DNA of 64,000 nt from Reticulascus tulasneorum. Its lineage: Eukaryota; Ascomycota; Sordariomycetes; Glomerellales; Reticulascaceae. Each line of letters starts with the position of its first letter. The first letter of the stretch is position 1. The notes under the pieces were generated by a model. The model saw only the letters and a list, made by a program, of their open reading frames with translations, ran no database searches and was not told where the DNA came from. Of the stretch, positions 34,822 to 45,310 are shown one piece after another. Made by a program: the position numbers and the translations under genes. The stretch is from NCBI GenBank assembly GCA_001557505.1, contig LSAX01000004.1, positions 62,001 to 126,000 on the forward strand, written 5' to 3'.

Positions 34822-35889
34822 TTATTCCAATGTGGCATCCCTGAAGCAAAGCAATATTATGAAAGATGCCACAAATATAGACATTGCCACTGCCGCCTTA
34901 GTCCGTGCAGCCTGGCTCTCAGCATCTGAAAAAGTGCCATTCCGGGGTAGATAAAATTCGCCACTTTCAGTATCGTTCAAGAAGTACGGCAAACCTGTGC
35001 CGTCATCTAGCAGTCTCATTGCGTTCAAGTCACTCATTTCAGTCTCATAGTTGGACTCTGCGTTCTCCCAAAAGTCATAGTCCACCACACTTGGCAGCTG
35101 CCTATCGCCGCCGAAGATGATATAGGCATTGGAGAATGTCCCAGTTGGATTGCCATTGTAGTCAACATATTCGTCGGCAGACCAGATTTCAACGGTGGCA
35201 TCATTGTTCGAAAACCGGATCGTATAGTTTAGCGGCGATTGCATCGTCCAGACGAATTGCTGCGAGGACCAACATCCCCGTCCTTTCTTGTCCTCGAAGC
35301 CACCACAGTACTGGCTGCTCGAGCCGTCTGGCAGGTTGTTGCAGTCGAAATAAACGCCGATGTTCACGTTTCCATTAATGTCTGGGTTGCCAATGAGAGA
35401 CTTTTCTGTGCCATTCATCGACCAGTAGTCAACCGCAGTCCTTTGCGATCTCACTTCATCGTAAGCAAGGACAGCCGGTTCTGCGTCATTTTCGAACGGA
35501 CCAGGAACGGATCCATTGGTGACCAGAATATTCCTGAGTTTTAGATGGTCAACAGGTCGATCGAGAAGTCCTCCCAGGGCATGGAATGAGAGAGAAACAT
35601 CAATCGCCAACCCATTACTCCAGTCAGCCCAGTACTCGCCAGTATCGTCTGGAGGACAAAGAGTAAGTGTTGCGCCTGACAAAACAGGAAATTCCCAGGT
35701 CGTTGGACAAATTTGTGAATTATCGTGATTGCGGGCCGGGACGGAGTCCGGGAGCTCAAGCTCTGCCTTGATACTCCCGAAGTATTTGACGCAGTATTCG
35801 AATTCGTTCAAAACGGTACCATCGACGACCAAAGCCGTTAGGCTGAGGCCGAGGGCTGTCACCATGGAAAAGAAGCTGCTTCTTGCCAT
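34822..35889 (-). CDS. Secreted or membrane-tethered protein of unknown function
   Basis: An intronless 355-aa frame starting at 35889. The N terminus (SSFFSMVTALGLSLTALVVDG) is signal-peptide-like, and a hydrophobic helix near the C terminus (AVAMSIFVASFIILLCF) is followed by a few polar residues, suggesting a type I membrane protein or a GPI-like tail. The ectodomain is acidic, aromatic-rich and has several N-glycosylation sequons (NGS, NGT, NYT, NDT) and about seven Cys residues. I do not recognise a domain. The even coding character, lack of stops and terminal topology make a real gene likely. Its tail-to-tail fasciclin neighbour is also a surface protein. Confidence 0.75.
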   Translation of the reverse strand: MARSSFFSMVTALGLSLTALVVDGTVLNEFEYCVKYFGSIKAELELPDSVPARNHDNSQICPTTWEFPVLSGATLTLCPPDDTGEYWADWSNGLAIDVSLSFHALGGLLDRPVDHLKLRNILVTNGSVPGPFENDAEPAVLAYDEVRSQRTAVDYWSMNGTEKSLIGNPDINGNVNIGVYFDCNNLPDGSSSQYCGGFEDKKGRGCWSSQQFVWTMQSPLNYTIRFSNNDATVEIWSADEYVDYNGNPTGTFSNAYIIFGGDRQLPSVVDYDFWENAESNYETEMSDLNAMRLLDDGTGLPYFLNDTESGEFYLPRNGTFSDAESQAARTKAAVAMSIFVASFIILLCFRDATLE

Positions 35890-38800
35890 TGCAGAACCAA
35901 GGGTTGTAGGATTGACCTAACTGCTCTTAAAGAATTCTACAGCACAAAGAGTGCAGAAAGAAGGAATGCAAAACAAAGGAGAAAGAGCAAGAGGTTAGGC
36001 CGCCTCAGCCTCTCGGATGGGAGTGGGTGCTGTACCCGTGTTGTCTGGCTAGCCTCCTTGGCCCCCCTTATGAACATACCTACCTGTGATGAGTCGCAGG
36101 GGGTTATTTTTAAAATGATGCCGCCACACACGTCCGAAATCATCTGATTGCCTGGGCACCAATTGATCCCATAGCAGAAAGCGGAAGCCAACCAAAAGCC
36201 ACCAACAGGCCACCTGGCTCTATTTGACAGATGGGTGTGCCCGTACACGCATGTTAGAGCACTTGATAGGTCGGAGATCAATGAACATCATGTGCTAATC
36301 GCCTCTAGAAATTTACTTTTACCATACATACTAAAATTTCCAAATGCCAGTGATTGACGAGGTTGCAAAATATACCTTCAAAGTTGGGAGAGATCGTCGA
36401 GATTGTGCATATAGCTATGGTAATCTACCTACCCAGATCAGAGTATCCTACATACTCTGTCAAAATCACGAGACGCACAAAACACTCACCAAATTGGAAT
36501 CAGTCATATATAGCGCATCTCGGCAGAGCATTCTTATTACTCTATCAAATTACGGCGGAGAATGAGCGCAAGGTGCTTCTTGAGATGTTGAAATAAATCA
36601 AGATATATCATTAACAACAGAGGCACTCATATCTCCAGCTCCAATGAGTAGCTAGACGGATTGGTTATATTGTCCCTATGTCGATCAGCGGCAGGATTCT
36701 AATCAGCGGGGGGCGTCCGACTCTAAAACTATACCTCAGCATGCGGCTCCGTCTTGGTATAGTGCCCAATGATTTACAATGTTTAAATCTCTGTTTCGAA
36801 AAGATTCCACCTTTACGTGTTAAGACTCTCTTATTGAAGATGACTGTCGGTAAGTTCGGCTACGGAGATCAGCATGAACAACATTTCGCTTCACTAAAAT
36901 ATTGTGCTTAAGCCCATTTATGGGGTTGAAGAATGCGGAATCGATCTCGGCCACCTTCCGTCTCTACTGCAGCGCCGAGTAAGATGCATTGCCAGATGCA
37001 TTTGGAATAGAAGTGACTACGTAACGGCTTCTCCTTATCGGCTTGCTCGAACTTTGCCAACCAAGGCGGGGGATACACTGCCCCTCCGATTCCACTGCAA
37101 GCTGTGACTGTGGCTTTTAATTGTTAGACCAATGGCCTTTTCTCCGGAGCGCGATACGGTTCGAGTATTGGGCCACGGGGTATCTTTATTTCTGTATGGT
37201 ACAGTTGTTGTCTCCTTGAAGCACTTGCTCTGTTCATTCAAGCCTATCAACTTCCGCAAACGTGCATCTAAGATGATCGCAAGACTTTAATACTTGTCAT
37301 AGCTAGTACAACAATGTGACTGAAGAGGGTCATCGCGCATCAAAAATGTGTTGGCGGCCAAGATTCCCTCTCACGTTAAAAAAGGTACAATTATGGCAAT
37401 TAATGGCGTGCATCGTGTCAATATCCAAGATAGCCTATACTGAAAGTGATAGACCAGTTGTTATTTCCTTATATTATTCATTCATGTAAATCTTTAGGCG
37501 TATTCTTTCGTCGTTTCTGCTTTTGCAGAACACATCAGGCCCAGCACAACGGTGTCTACACAACGGATACAATAACCCTGTTTCCTACACACAATGGCTC
37601 TTGGGTTTCCTTATTCTATAAGCTTCGAGATCATATCACAAGTTCTAGATCCTTCGTATCCATTGGTTGCTACTCTATCAAGCCGTTGACTCGCGACCAT
37701 CATCAATTACCAACAGTACATTTTACCTAATGCTGTATAGGTGGCAGAAATGGCTTCTGCATTGTGGGGCGGTTACTATGCGTTCGTGTTTCTTGCACAT
37801 GCAATTTCCTGAAGCTTGCTTTGGAACATCAAGGTGTAGGAGTGCGTGGCCGTTAGGCTCTCCAGCTGAACGAATACGTTAGATATTTGTCGGTGTCTTA
37901 CGACACCTGCATTTGCCGCGAATCTGGAGTGGCGCAACCGTGGCTCAACCCGGAGTGGCTTAACTTGGTTGGATGGCGTGGCGCAACACTGACGCAGCAG
38001 TGTGCCGTCCTGCATTGCACACTGTGTTTGTCGCCAAGGCCGAATAGCGATTTATGGCCGTCGGAATTAATAATGTCTAAAGAGCATGAAGATGAGTCCA
38101 GCGAATTCGTACTATATCAAATTCGATTCTCCGTAATAAACCTTTGGGATTTGAGATCATGACAAACAAGACGAAAGGATAGCGCGATGGAGTGGCACAC
38201 GGTAATGCAAGCCAGTTTCACCAATTACAGAATCTGCAGCTCGACGAGGTCAATCCTTGCTGTATAACATTTGCATCTTAGCTAATCAGCAATTGCTCGG
38301 GACCAATGTCGAGTTCTTGGTGGACAGGTGCCTACCACTTAATCTTACTGTTGAAAGTAGTGCTGCCGGCTAATGATCAAGATATCTGGATACACTGTGA
38401 CAGTCCGTCCAACCAGAACATGTGACATGTCTTCCGTTGCTTTCTGCAATCATGATACGTGCATGTAAGCATCCGCATAGACAGTAAAAATTATCTGCAT
38501 ATGATTTCTGAAACTTTTGTTGCAGCCATTGGCAGCCGTGAGTCATGGGCTTAGTGAGATCATTGGGAAGAGCGGGAGCCAGTGGCAAATGAGGTAGATA
38601 CATATGTAACCAGGGCTAAAGAAGCCAAGCCTGAAGAGGTGAAGTTGCCGTTAATGGGCAATAGACGAAACCACACTATAGCTAGTGACTTGTGACATTC
38701 TTTTAGCTCTGCCTAGAACATGATGACAACAAAATTTGGAATCAATGTCAGTATCTAAAGATGCAGCCGAGCTTTTCCGGGCCGTCGGTTTCGAAGACCG

Positions 38801-41800
38801 TAGCAAAGCCCGAGATGACTATGATTCAAACGTGCATGCTCACTGCGGGGCAGGGATACCGTGCAATGGCTACATTAAAGCTGGCGAAAACGTTTTGCAT
38901 GCTTTGATTGGGCTGACACGCTCGGCTTGTGCCGCCTAGAATGAAAGGTTTGGCTGCCATGCGCGCTGTTATGTGGAAGCTCGTATGGGTGTTCCAGTAG
39001 GAAGGCACTCTCCCGACATCATTCAGCGGAGCTGAAAGATCACCATCAGGGGATCAACCGATGAACACGAACTATTATTATGGTCGCGGGGTCTAACTGA
39101 TGGTTTTCGCCATTAAGTTCAGAATCTCCCATGGACGCCCGCAAAATGGGGCACGGAAGACGTTCATTGAGACCACTGGAACGCTGATCAGCTTACAGCT
39201 CATGACAGGAATAGCATGGCATGCCTAGCTCCAGGAATCCCCTGGAGTATTGAGTCTGCGAGTGGGAAACCCAGGAAGTTGACCCTGCTCGCCTGCTCAT
39301 ACTGAAATCGGGGCGGTCGAGCTCAATCGAGCTGATCTACACCCTGTCTGGCGCTCTGATTCGCAGGGGACCGGTCTGAATTGACCCCGGACTAGCCACC
39401 CAAATAGGAGACTCTCTAAAGATATCAATAGGAGATTACGGTTCAGGTATGAAGGGCTGTGGCTCTGTGCCGTCACTACGGACGTAGGGCTAGATGATTC
39501 TGGCGCACATTCCAAGTTACGCGACCACTCACACAACACTACCCAAGCCGGACGAGTGTTCCCAAAGCAGTATCATACGCGCTTGTGAAAGAAGATAATG
39601 AAAAGCGTCTTGGTCGACATATCCTCGAAAATTAGTACTTCCCCAAGATTTGAAGTGTCACTACCAATGCGAACTTGCTGTTGGAAAGTTTTGCATTGAG
39701 CATGTTCTCATTGGACAATAACAATGACTACATGAAGAGCCGCAAATCTTAGGTTCTGACATGATACTCCCGGGGATCGCAAAGTATGAGGTGTTGGAAC
39801 CTGCATGGCTGCAAGAAGGCTGCAAGGAGGCTGCAAAACAAGGCGAGGTACCTGAGTGTGGAATAATTCCGTGCGCCCCACGACACGCCGTGACGGGGCC
39901 AGATTTTCAGAACCATAGCTAGATCATCTGCAAGTTACTAAAGAAGTGTGGCATTTTGGTGTCTGGGTTTAGTTTCGATTTGCACTGGCCATCCATTCGA
40001 GTTTACGTAGATTGCTCTGCCAGTGAAGTGCAGGAGCATCCCTGATCAGTAAACGTGCTACCACCGCTAATCTTGGTTCGGAAATGAGACATTCTGCGGC
40101 AACGTGTAGACTCACTCGGCAGTCTCAGCAGTAGACGCCGATACACGACTGTTACGGATCCGCGTGTCTACTTTCAAGCTTAGAGCACCATGGCTGGCCA
40201 ACGAAAGGCTTAGCAGATGAAGAACGGTCGATGGACACGAGAATATTCTTGACGCCGATTTGTAGTTGGGACTGAACCTATGGCGCATCTCGACTGTGGC
40301 GTCGGAGCGATGAGTTGGAGGGACGTTTGAACATTGGCCACATCTAGTTGGACAGGAACTTAACATGGCCTCCCTGCGACTAGTGACAAAAATAGATACT
40401 AGGAGCAGGGTCCCCAGCTTGCACGACGCCGTGTCGTGGACAGATGGTTACTGCTGCCTCCTTGGTAGTTTGCTGCGCATGCGCAAGGCAAAGTCCCGAA
40501 ACGAGGTTTGACCACCAGGGCCCAAGGAAGCCACCTATTTACATTTTTAGCTTGTCTTTGGTCGCAGTTACCACAAACCTTCCTAGAAGGGTATTTCTTT
40601 ACAGGAACCCCAGCTCTTCCTTTAATCACGGCGGGGATACGACGAGAAGTCACAGGCAGGCAGATAATTGGCTTGAGTAGAATGCGCCCATTGGACAGGA
40701 TGCATATAGTAATTGGCCTCCCAAATCAATCTACCGGTCTGTTCAAGCCAGTGGATCTCGTATTCATGACGCTGATGACTGGCGATGCAAGCGTAGGATT
40801 TCGCACTGAGGCCAGCAGAAGGTAAGAACTTCGGCCTCATTCAGAGTTCTCCGCCTGTAACCATGTCCTCTCAACGCCATATTGGGGCGTTATTCTTATG
40901 CATTGTCCGCTTACCTCAGATCTCAATTGCAGCTCTTCCTGTGGCTCCTTAATGTATGGGTTGTGGCGTGGTCGCAGGTTGTCCACCATTGCCACCATGC
41001 AGCAAACGTTGGCTGCATGTAGCGTCAGTTGGCTGTCGGGCATGCCCACCATATGAGGATTTTGAGCGCGTGGCTGTCGGATTTAGGGGATGAGTTACAG
41101 TGAGGAAACATAAAGAGTTGGTAGAATTGCCACACCTGCAGAGACCTGCATGTCTCGTCTGGTTGCTTGCTATGCAATCGATCGTGTGCGCCAACTGCTC
41201 AGGTTGGATGGTCCAAAAACGATTCGCCCAGAACGCTTACTACCAGCCAGTCTACTATGCTGAGAGTACTCCTCGTGTGATGCGCCGATATCCAGTGGAC
41301 GAAGCCTAGGTCTTTGGCAAGATGCGGATAGGCCCTCGTCCGAGTTAAAATGACGACAGGGTGTCGTCGAGATCAGTCTGGAACTAACTCAAAATAGTAC
41401 TGCTCGGAACATTTGACCAATCACAGTGAGACGCCACCATACCGAGAATGTTCCGTGCATGGGGGATGTGTGGCTGGGAAGGGCAGTTGATGGACGGGGA
41501 TTCGCGACGGTGGTGGGATCTTCTTCAGTCTAGTAAGATTCTCATTCACTCGTTAAACGTGGAAGGTGGCCCAGTAGTCCTGGTTCGTAACTATCCGTCC
41601 GTAGCTCTGATCGAAGTGTCACTGAAGGCACACCGCAAATGGTGACTAATCCCGTGTGTCGTATAGCAAGAAGCCCCCGGGGTATGGATTGACCAATCCC
41701 CGATCGTGACTGAGACGGGAGGTTCGACTTTGAGGCCAAAGCCACGAGACAAAAGCCTCGGGACTGACATTGATGCCGGGGGTATAAAGTGAGATGAGCC

Positions 41801-42264
41801 CCCGTTTCTTACGCCAAAACTGCCCCCAATCCCCACCCAAGTCAAATTCGACCTCAGCTCCAGGCTTCCTGCCCCGCGGATTCGGACCAGCTCGCTTGCA
41901 CGGACGAGTAAGGTCGCACTACGCCATCTCCGGTAAACCCTGTTGCGGGTGCGCCACCCAAACCCCCGTAATGCAACCCTTTTGGGAAGGCATCCTCGGC
42001 TCCGGGGATTACCCGACGCGTTGGCTCTCCTCGTAGGGCTGATGGACTAGGGGTTTGCATGGCCGACTGCGGGCGTTTCGCTGAGTGCACCGTGTGCCTG
42101 TGGCGTCACCTACGACTCACTGAAAGAGATCCATGCCCGTAGGGATTAAGGAGACGGGTTTCCATTTCTTTTACCCTAAGGTACTTACCTCCATACCCAA
42201 CCTTAATGCTAGAAAGTACCTCTCTCCCGCGCGGGCTGCTAAGCACAACCCATACGGAACTGCA

Positions 42265-42294
42265 TCTCTCTCTCTCTCTCTCTCTGTCTCTCTC
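42265..42294. repeat. CT dinucleotide microsatellite
   Basis: A run of CT/TC units with one TG interruption, about 850 bases upstream of the zinc-cluster gene start. Confidence 0.9.
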
Positions 42295-43036
42295 CTTGCT
42301 CTGCATCACTGCCCTTCTTCTGCTGTCATCAATCGGGCCGACGAGTACAGTGTACGGTGTATTTGCCTGATCAAGTTTCGATTTCTTTGGTGTATCCTCG
42401 TTCTAGCCCCCAGATTCGCCTCAACCCCTTCCAGCATCTCGCCTCTCTTCTTCTTGCTCGCGTCACGCCCAGCGGCTGACTAGTTGCCCCCAGAGCTGAG
42501 ATATTTGACCACAGGCTTTCTATGCCAACTACATCTTCTTATTAAGCGCAATCGTCTGGTGTCTGCAGTCTGCGGGGGCGGGGGCAAGGCGGATAGCACA
42601 GCCTATGTCATCCTCTTTCAGCACTCGAACCCTAGAATGGGCCTGACTGCTATGCCAAGTATCAGGGCCTCATGGACATGGTTGTTGCTCATCTCACCCA
42701 TCCCTGCCTTTGGATGTATCTCTCGGCAAGTGGATTCAGTGCCAATTCTCTGCTTTGGCTCGTTGCCCCCCCCCCGGGGAGCCGATACATCCCACTGCAC
42801 CCAGGGGTTGTAACTAGGGATGGTCACCTCGTGAAAAAATATATCATCGGCATGCAGTTGCTGGCCCCTCCGACTTCCGCTTCTGAGGTGACATCTTGAT
42901 ATCTACAGTGAATATAAAGATCACCAAACCACCCTCATCTGCAGACCGCTTCGAAATCCTCTTGCTTCAGTAGCAGGACTAAGCAGCGACCTTCGAGAAT
43001 CAGTACTGCTAGCTAGCATCAGCCATCTTCGCCGTT

Positions 43037-43060
43037 GTCGTCGTCGTCGTCGTCGTCATC
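43037..43060. repeat. TCG trinucleotide tract in the leader of the zinc-cluster gene
   Basis: About seven tandem TCG units ending in TCATC, about 100 bases before the ATG at 43146. If read in frame it would encode serine from a non-ATG start, but the ATG at 43146 in a CCACCATG context is the better start. Confidence 0.85.
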
Positions 43061-43145
43061 AAACAGTAGTTCCGTCTTATCATCCCTTCGCAATCTTGCC
43101 AGTTTCCCTGCATCTCTACTCAGGTCTTCGGGCACAGCATCCACC

Positions 43146-43980
43146 ATGTCGAGCCGAGAAGACAGCCGCCAGCGAGCATACTCCAAGTCACCGGCACCAT
43201 CAGGTGGCGAATCAAGCTCTCGAAAGCGGGCGAAGAAGCCTAAGGTTCGAACCGGATGTATCAGCTGCAAGAAACGCCACGTCAAGTGCGACGAGACCAA
43301 GCCTACCTGCACTCGATGTGAAAAGTACGGGGCAGCCTGTGAGGGGTACGAAGTTCCGAAAGCCAGTTCTTCCAAGCAAAAGGATGAGTCGTCATCTAAA
43401 ACACCCAAGGCCATTCTCCCCAGGCCAAACTCTAATCATTCTGCAATGGAATCCCATCAGCAGTACCAGCAGCAATACCAGCAGCAGTACCAGCAGCAAT
43501 ATCACCAACAGGATTGGTGGCCTGAGTCAAATGAAGCCTGGGATACAATTTCCGCAGGACCGATAGCTCCTGGTTTCGCGTTGGGGGGTGTAGACGCCTG
43601 GTCTCTCGACACGTACCAGAATCAGATGGGTCAGGATTTCTCTCCTTATTATCCGTCGGAAATGTGGGACAGCACGGGTATGAGAGGAAATATGTCGAGT
43701 GAGTGCATGCGACATTCTGTTTTGAGTCTTGGCACTTATGGAAAGGTAACCCTGAATACGAAGAGCAGCAGGACGGCCAGGGTGAATGAGCCTTTGATGC
43801 TCCATCCCAACTGGCCGGAGACCTCACGAACTTCTTTAACGCAAATCGACTCTTTCGCATCCTGGAAAAGCGATGAGTCTTTTGCAACAGAAGATCATCA
43901 ACCAGCGCATTGACAGGAGCATGGTGTTAGTGACGACGCTGCTGCCGGCTCTGTTCCCCATCTATGGGGTGGCACCTTGA
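43146..43980 (+). pseudogene. Zn2Cys6 regulator gene, apparently disrupted by a nonsense codon and a frameshift
   Basis: From the ATG at 43146, a basic stretch (SSRKRAKKPKVRTG) leads into the zinc cluster CISCKKRHVKCDETKPTCTRCEKYGAAC, with all six Cys present. A polyglutamine-tyrosine repeat follows. The unspliced frame runs to a TGA at 43911-43913, but its last part lacks protein character. A 47-bp intron (43699-43745, GTGAGT donor) instead yields NPEYEEQQDGQGE, then an in-frame TGA at 43787-43789, then AFDAPSQLAGDLTNFFNANR and LFRILEKR. A one-base shift near 43873 is then needed to continue MSLLQQKIINQRIDRSMVLV to a stop at 43978-43980. The gene seems to be decaying, or the assembly carries errors. 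A truncated DNA-binding protein could still be made. Confidence 0.6.
43458..43512. repeat. Tandem CAG/CAA-rich repeat encoding (Q)nY units
   Basis: Near-perfect tandem copies of a CAGCAATACCAG-type unit encode QQYQQQYQQQYQQQYHQQ. Variation between CAG and CAA argues for selection on the protein or an old expansion. Confidence 0.85.
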
Positions 43981-45310
43981 GCTCGTTCAACTGGCCGGCA
44001 CATGTTCGCGCCTTCTTCGATTAGAAATGAGACCTCTCGGCTGCAAGCGGCTCGAACTTATAACGATGGAGATGTGCCTGTATTTCGTCAGCATATAGAA
44101 AGATTTCTGTTCCCGCAGCAGTTCACCAACGGCACGGGCTATCATGTCATGTTGTAGGGGCTTAGTATCGGTTCGTGTTCTCAACACAGGGCATTCCTTT
44201 CCTATAACAGAGACAATATAGCATCGATACGTGGCAGCTTTAGCACCTTATCCGATAAGCAAAGTTGGCTTAGTTTTGCTCCAACTTGAATGTGAATAGC
44301 ATCAGTGATATAGTCGCACTGGCGGCTGATTCGATGCAATGTGCCGTATTGTGCGCCTCGGACATACATATGACCGAGACTCTCATAAGCCTATAAATAC
44401 TGACCCTCGTTGTGGCTCGTTCAGAACCTATCGTGCACAGTTATCCTGCCGGGGATGCTCTACGGCATGTACACGAGTCAGACGACATCGAGCCCGACTC
44501 TGCAATGCCTCCGCAGTTTTGCTGGTAGCAGCGATACAATGCCCTGATCAAGTTCCGTTGTTAACCGCAGAATAAAGAACTTACGCATCTGACAGTTACG
44601 TGATTTTGCCCTGTAACCTGGAAAGTCGACAGCAATCTAGCCACGCCTCGACAAGAAATGGCCCTCAAGAAACCTCGACACGGGTTAGGGAGAAGTTTAC
44701 TAGCGACACCCGATAGCAAGTTATAAACGAGAGTCTTGCTGGACAAAGTGGGATTGCGAGATGGCATGGCAACTGGCCATTCACAAGTCTTGTTTTAGTT
44801 CACGTAGGTGATGGATTCATTGCCACAAGTATGTCCAGGGCAGAATTGGGAAGTGAACAGGGGAGGGCAGCTTTGTACTCTTATATGTCCCAACAATCGG
44901 TAGGAGTTTGCAGATTGAAACCCCGCTGTGGACTAGCAATTGCACTGTGTCGCTAGCTCTTGTCTCACACAAGGGACCTGGTGTTTCATGGCTCATCGAG
45001 TCCTGGGTTATCATCGACAAACTTGGCATCTCAACGCTGTTTCCAAAGGTTTTCCTCCCAGGAGTGGCTCGCAGATGGCGCAATCAGGGCAAGCGCCGAG
45101 AACGATGCATGAAGTGTTCAAGGATTTACAGAACGGAATCGCATGCAACTCGTGGTACAAATTTTATTCATTGAGAGCTAGAGTTTGACCTAGCAAACGA
45201 ACGAAGTGGTATCAAAGCGAAATCGACGATATTATGGAACATGTTCATTTCAATTCCGTTGGCCAAACATCCAATTCTGCTCAAGCCTATTTTGTGGTGC
45301 AGTTCGTTGC
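43981..45310. other. Convergent intergenic, no gene seen
   Basis: 1.3 kb between the zinc-cluster locus and the ammonium transporter stop. The short frames lack motifs. Confidence 0.5.

Larger units (their letters stand above)
35890..43145. other. 7.3-kb gene-free stretch
   Basis: No open frame above about 118 codons and none with a family motif. The left part looks A/T-rich by eye and the right part (41.3-42.1 kb) more G/C-rich, probably the promoter zone of the zinc-cluster gene. No terminal inverted repeats, long terminal repeats or transposase/reverse transcriptase fragments were recognised. A CT microsatellite and a TCG triplet tract lie near its right end. Confidence 0.55.

Noticed and set aside
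43035..43145. Serine-rich N-terminal extension of the second zinc-cluster protein
   Set aside because: It would need a non-ATG start inside a TCG repeat; the CCACCATG at 43146 is better.
43096..43566. 156-codon alternative frame across the zinc-cluster gene
   Set aside because: A shadow of the zinc-cluster coding frame; its Ser/Arg-rich content follows from codon bias of the true frame.
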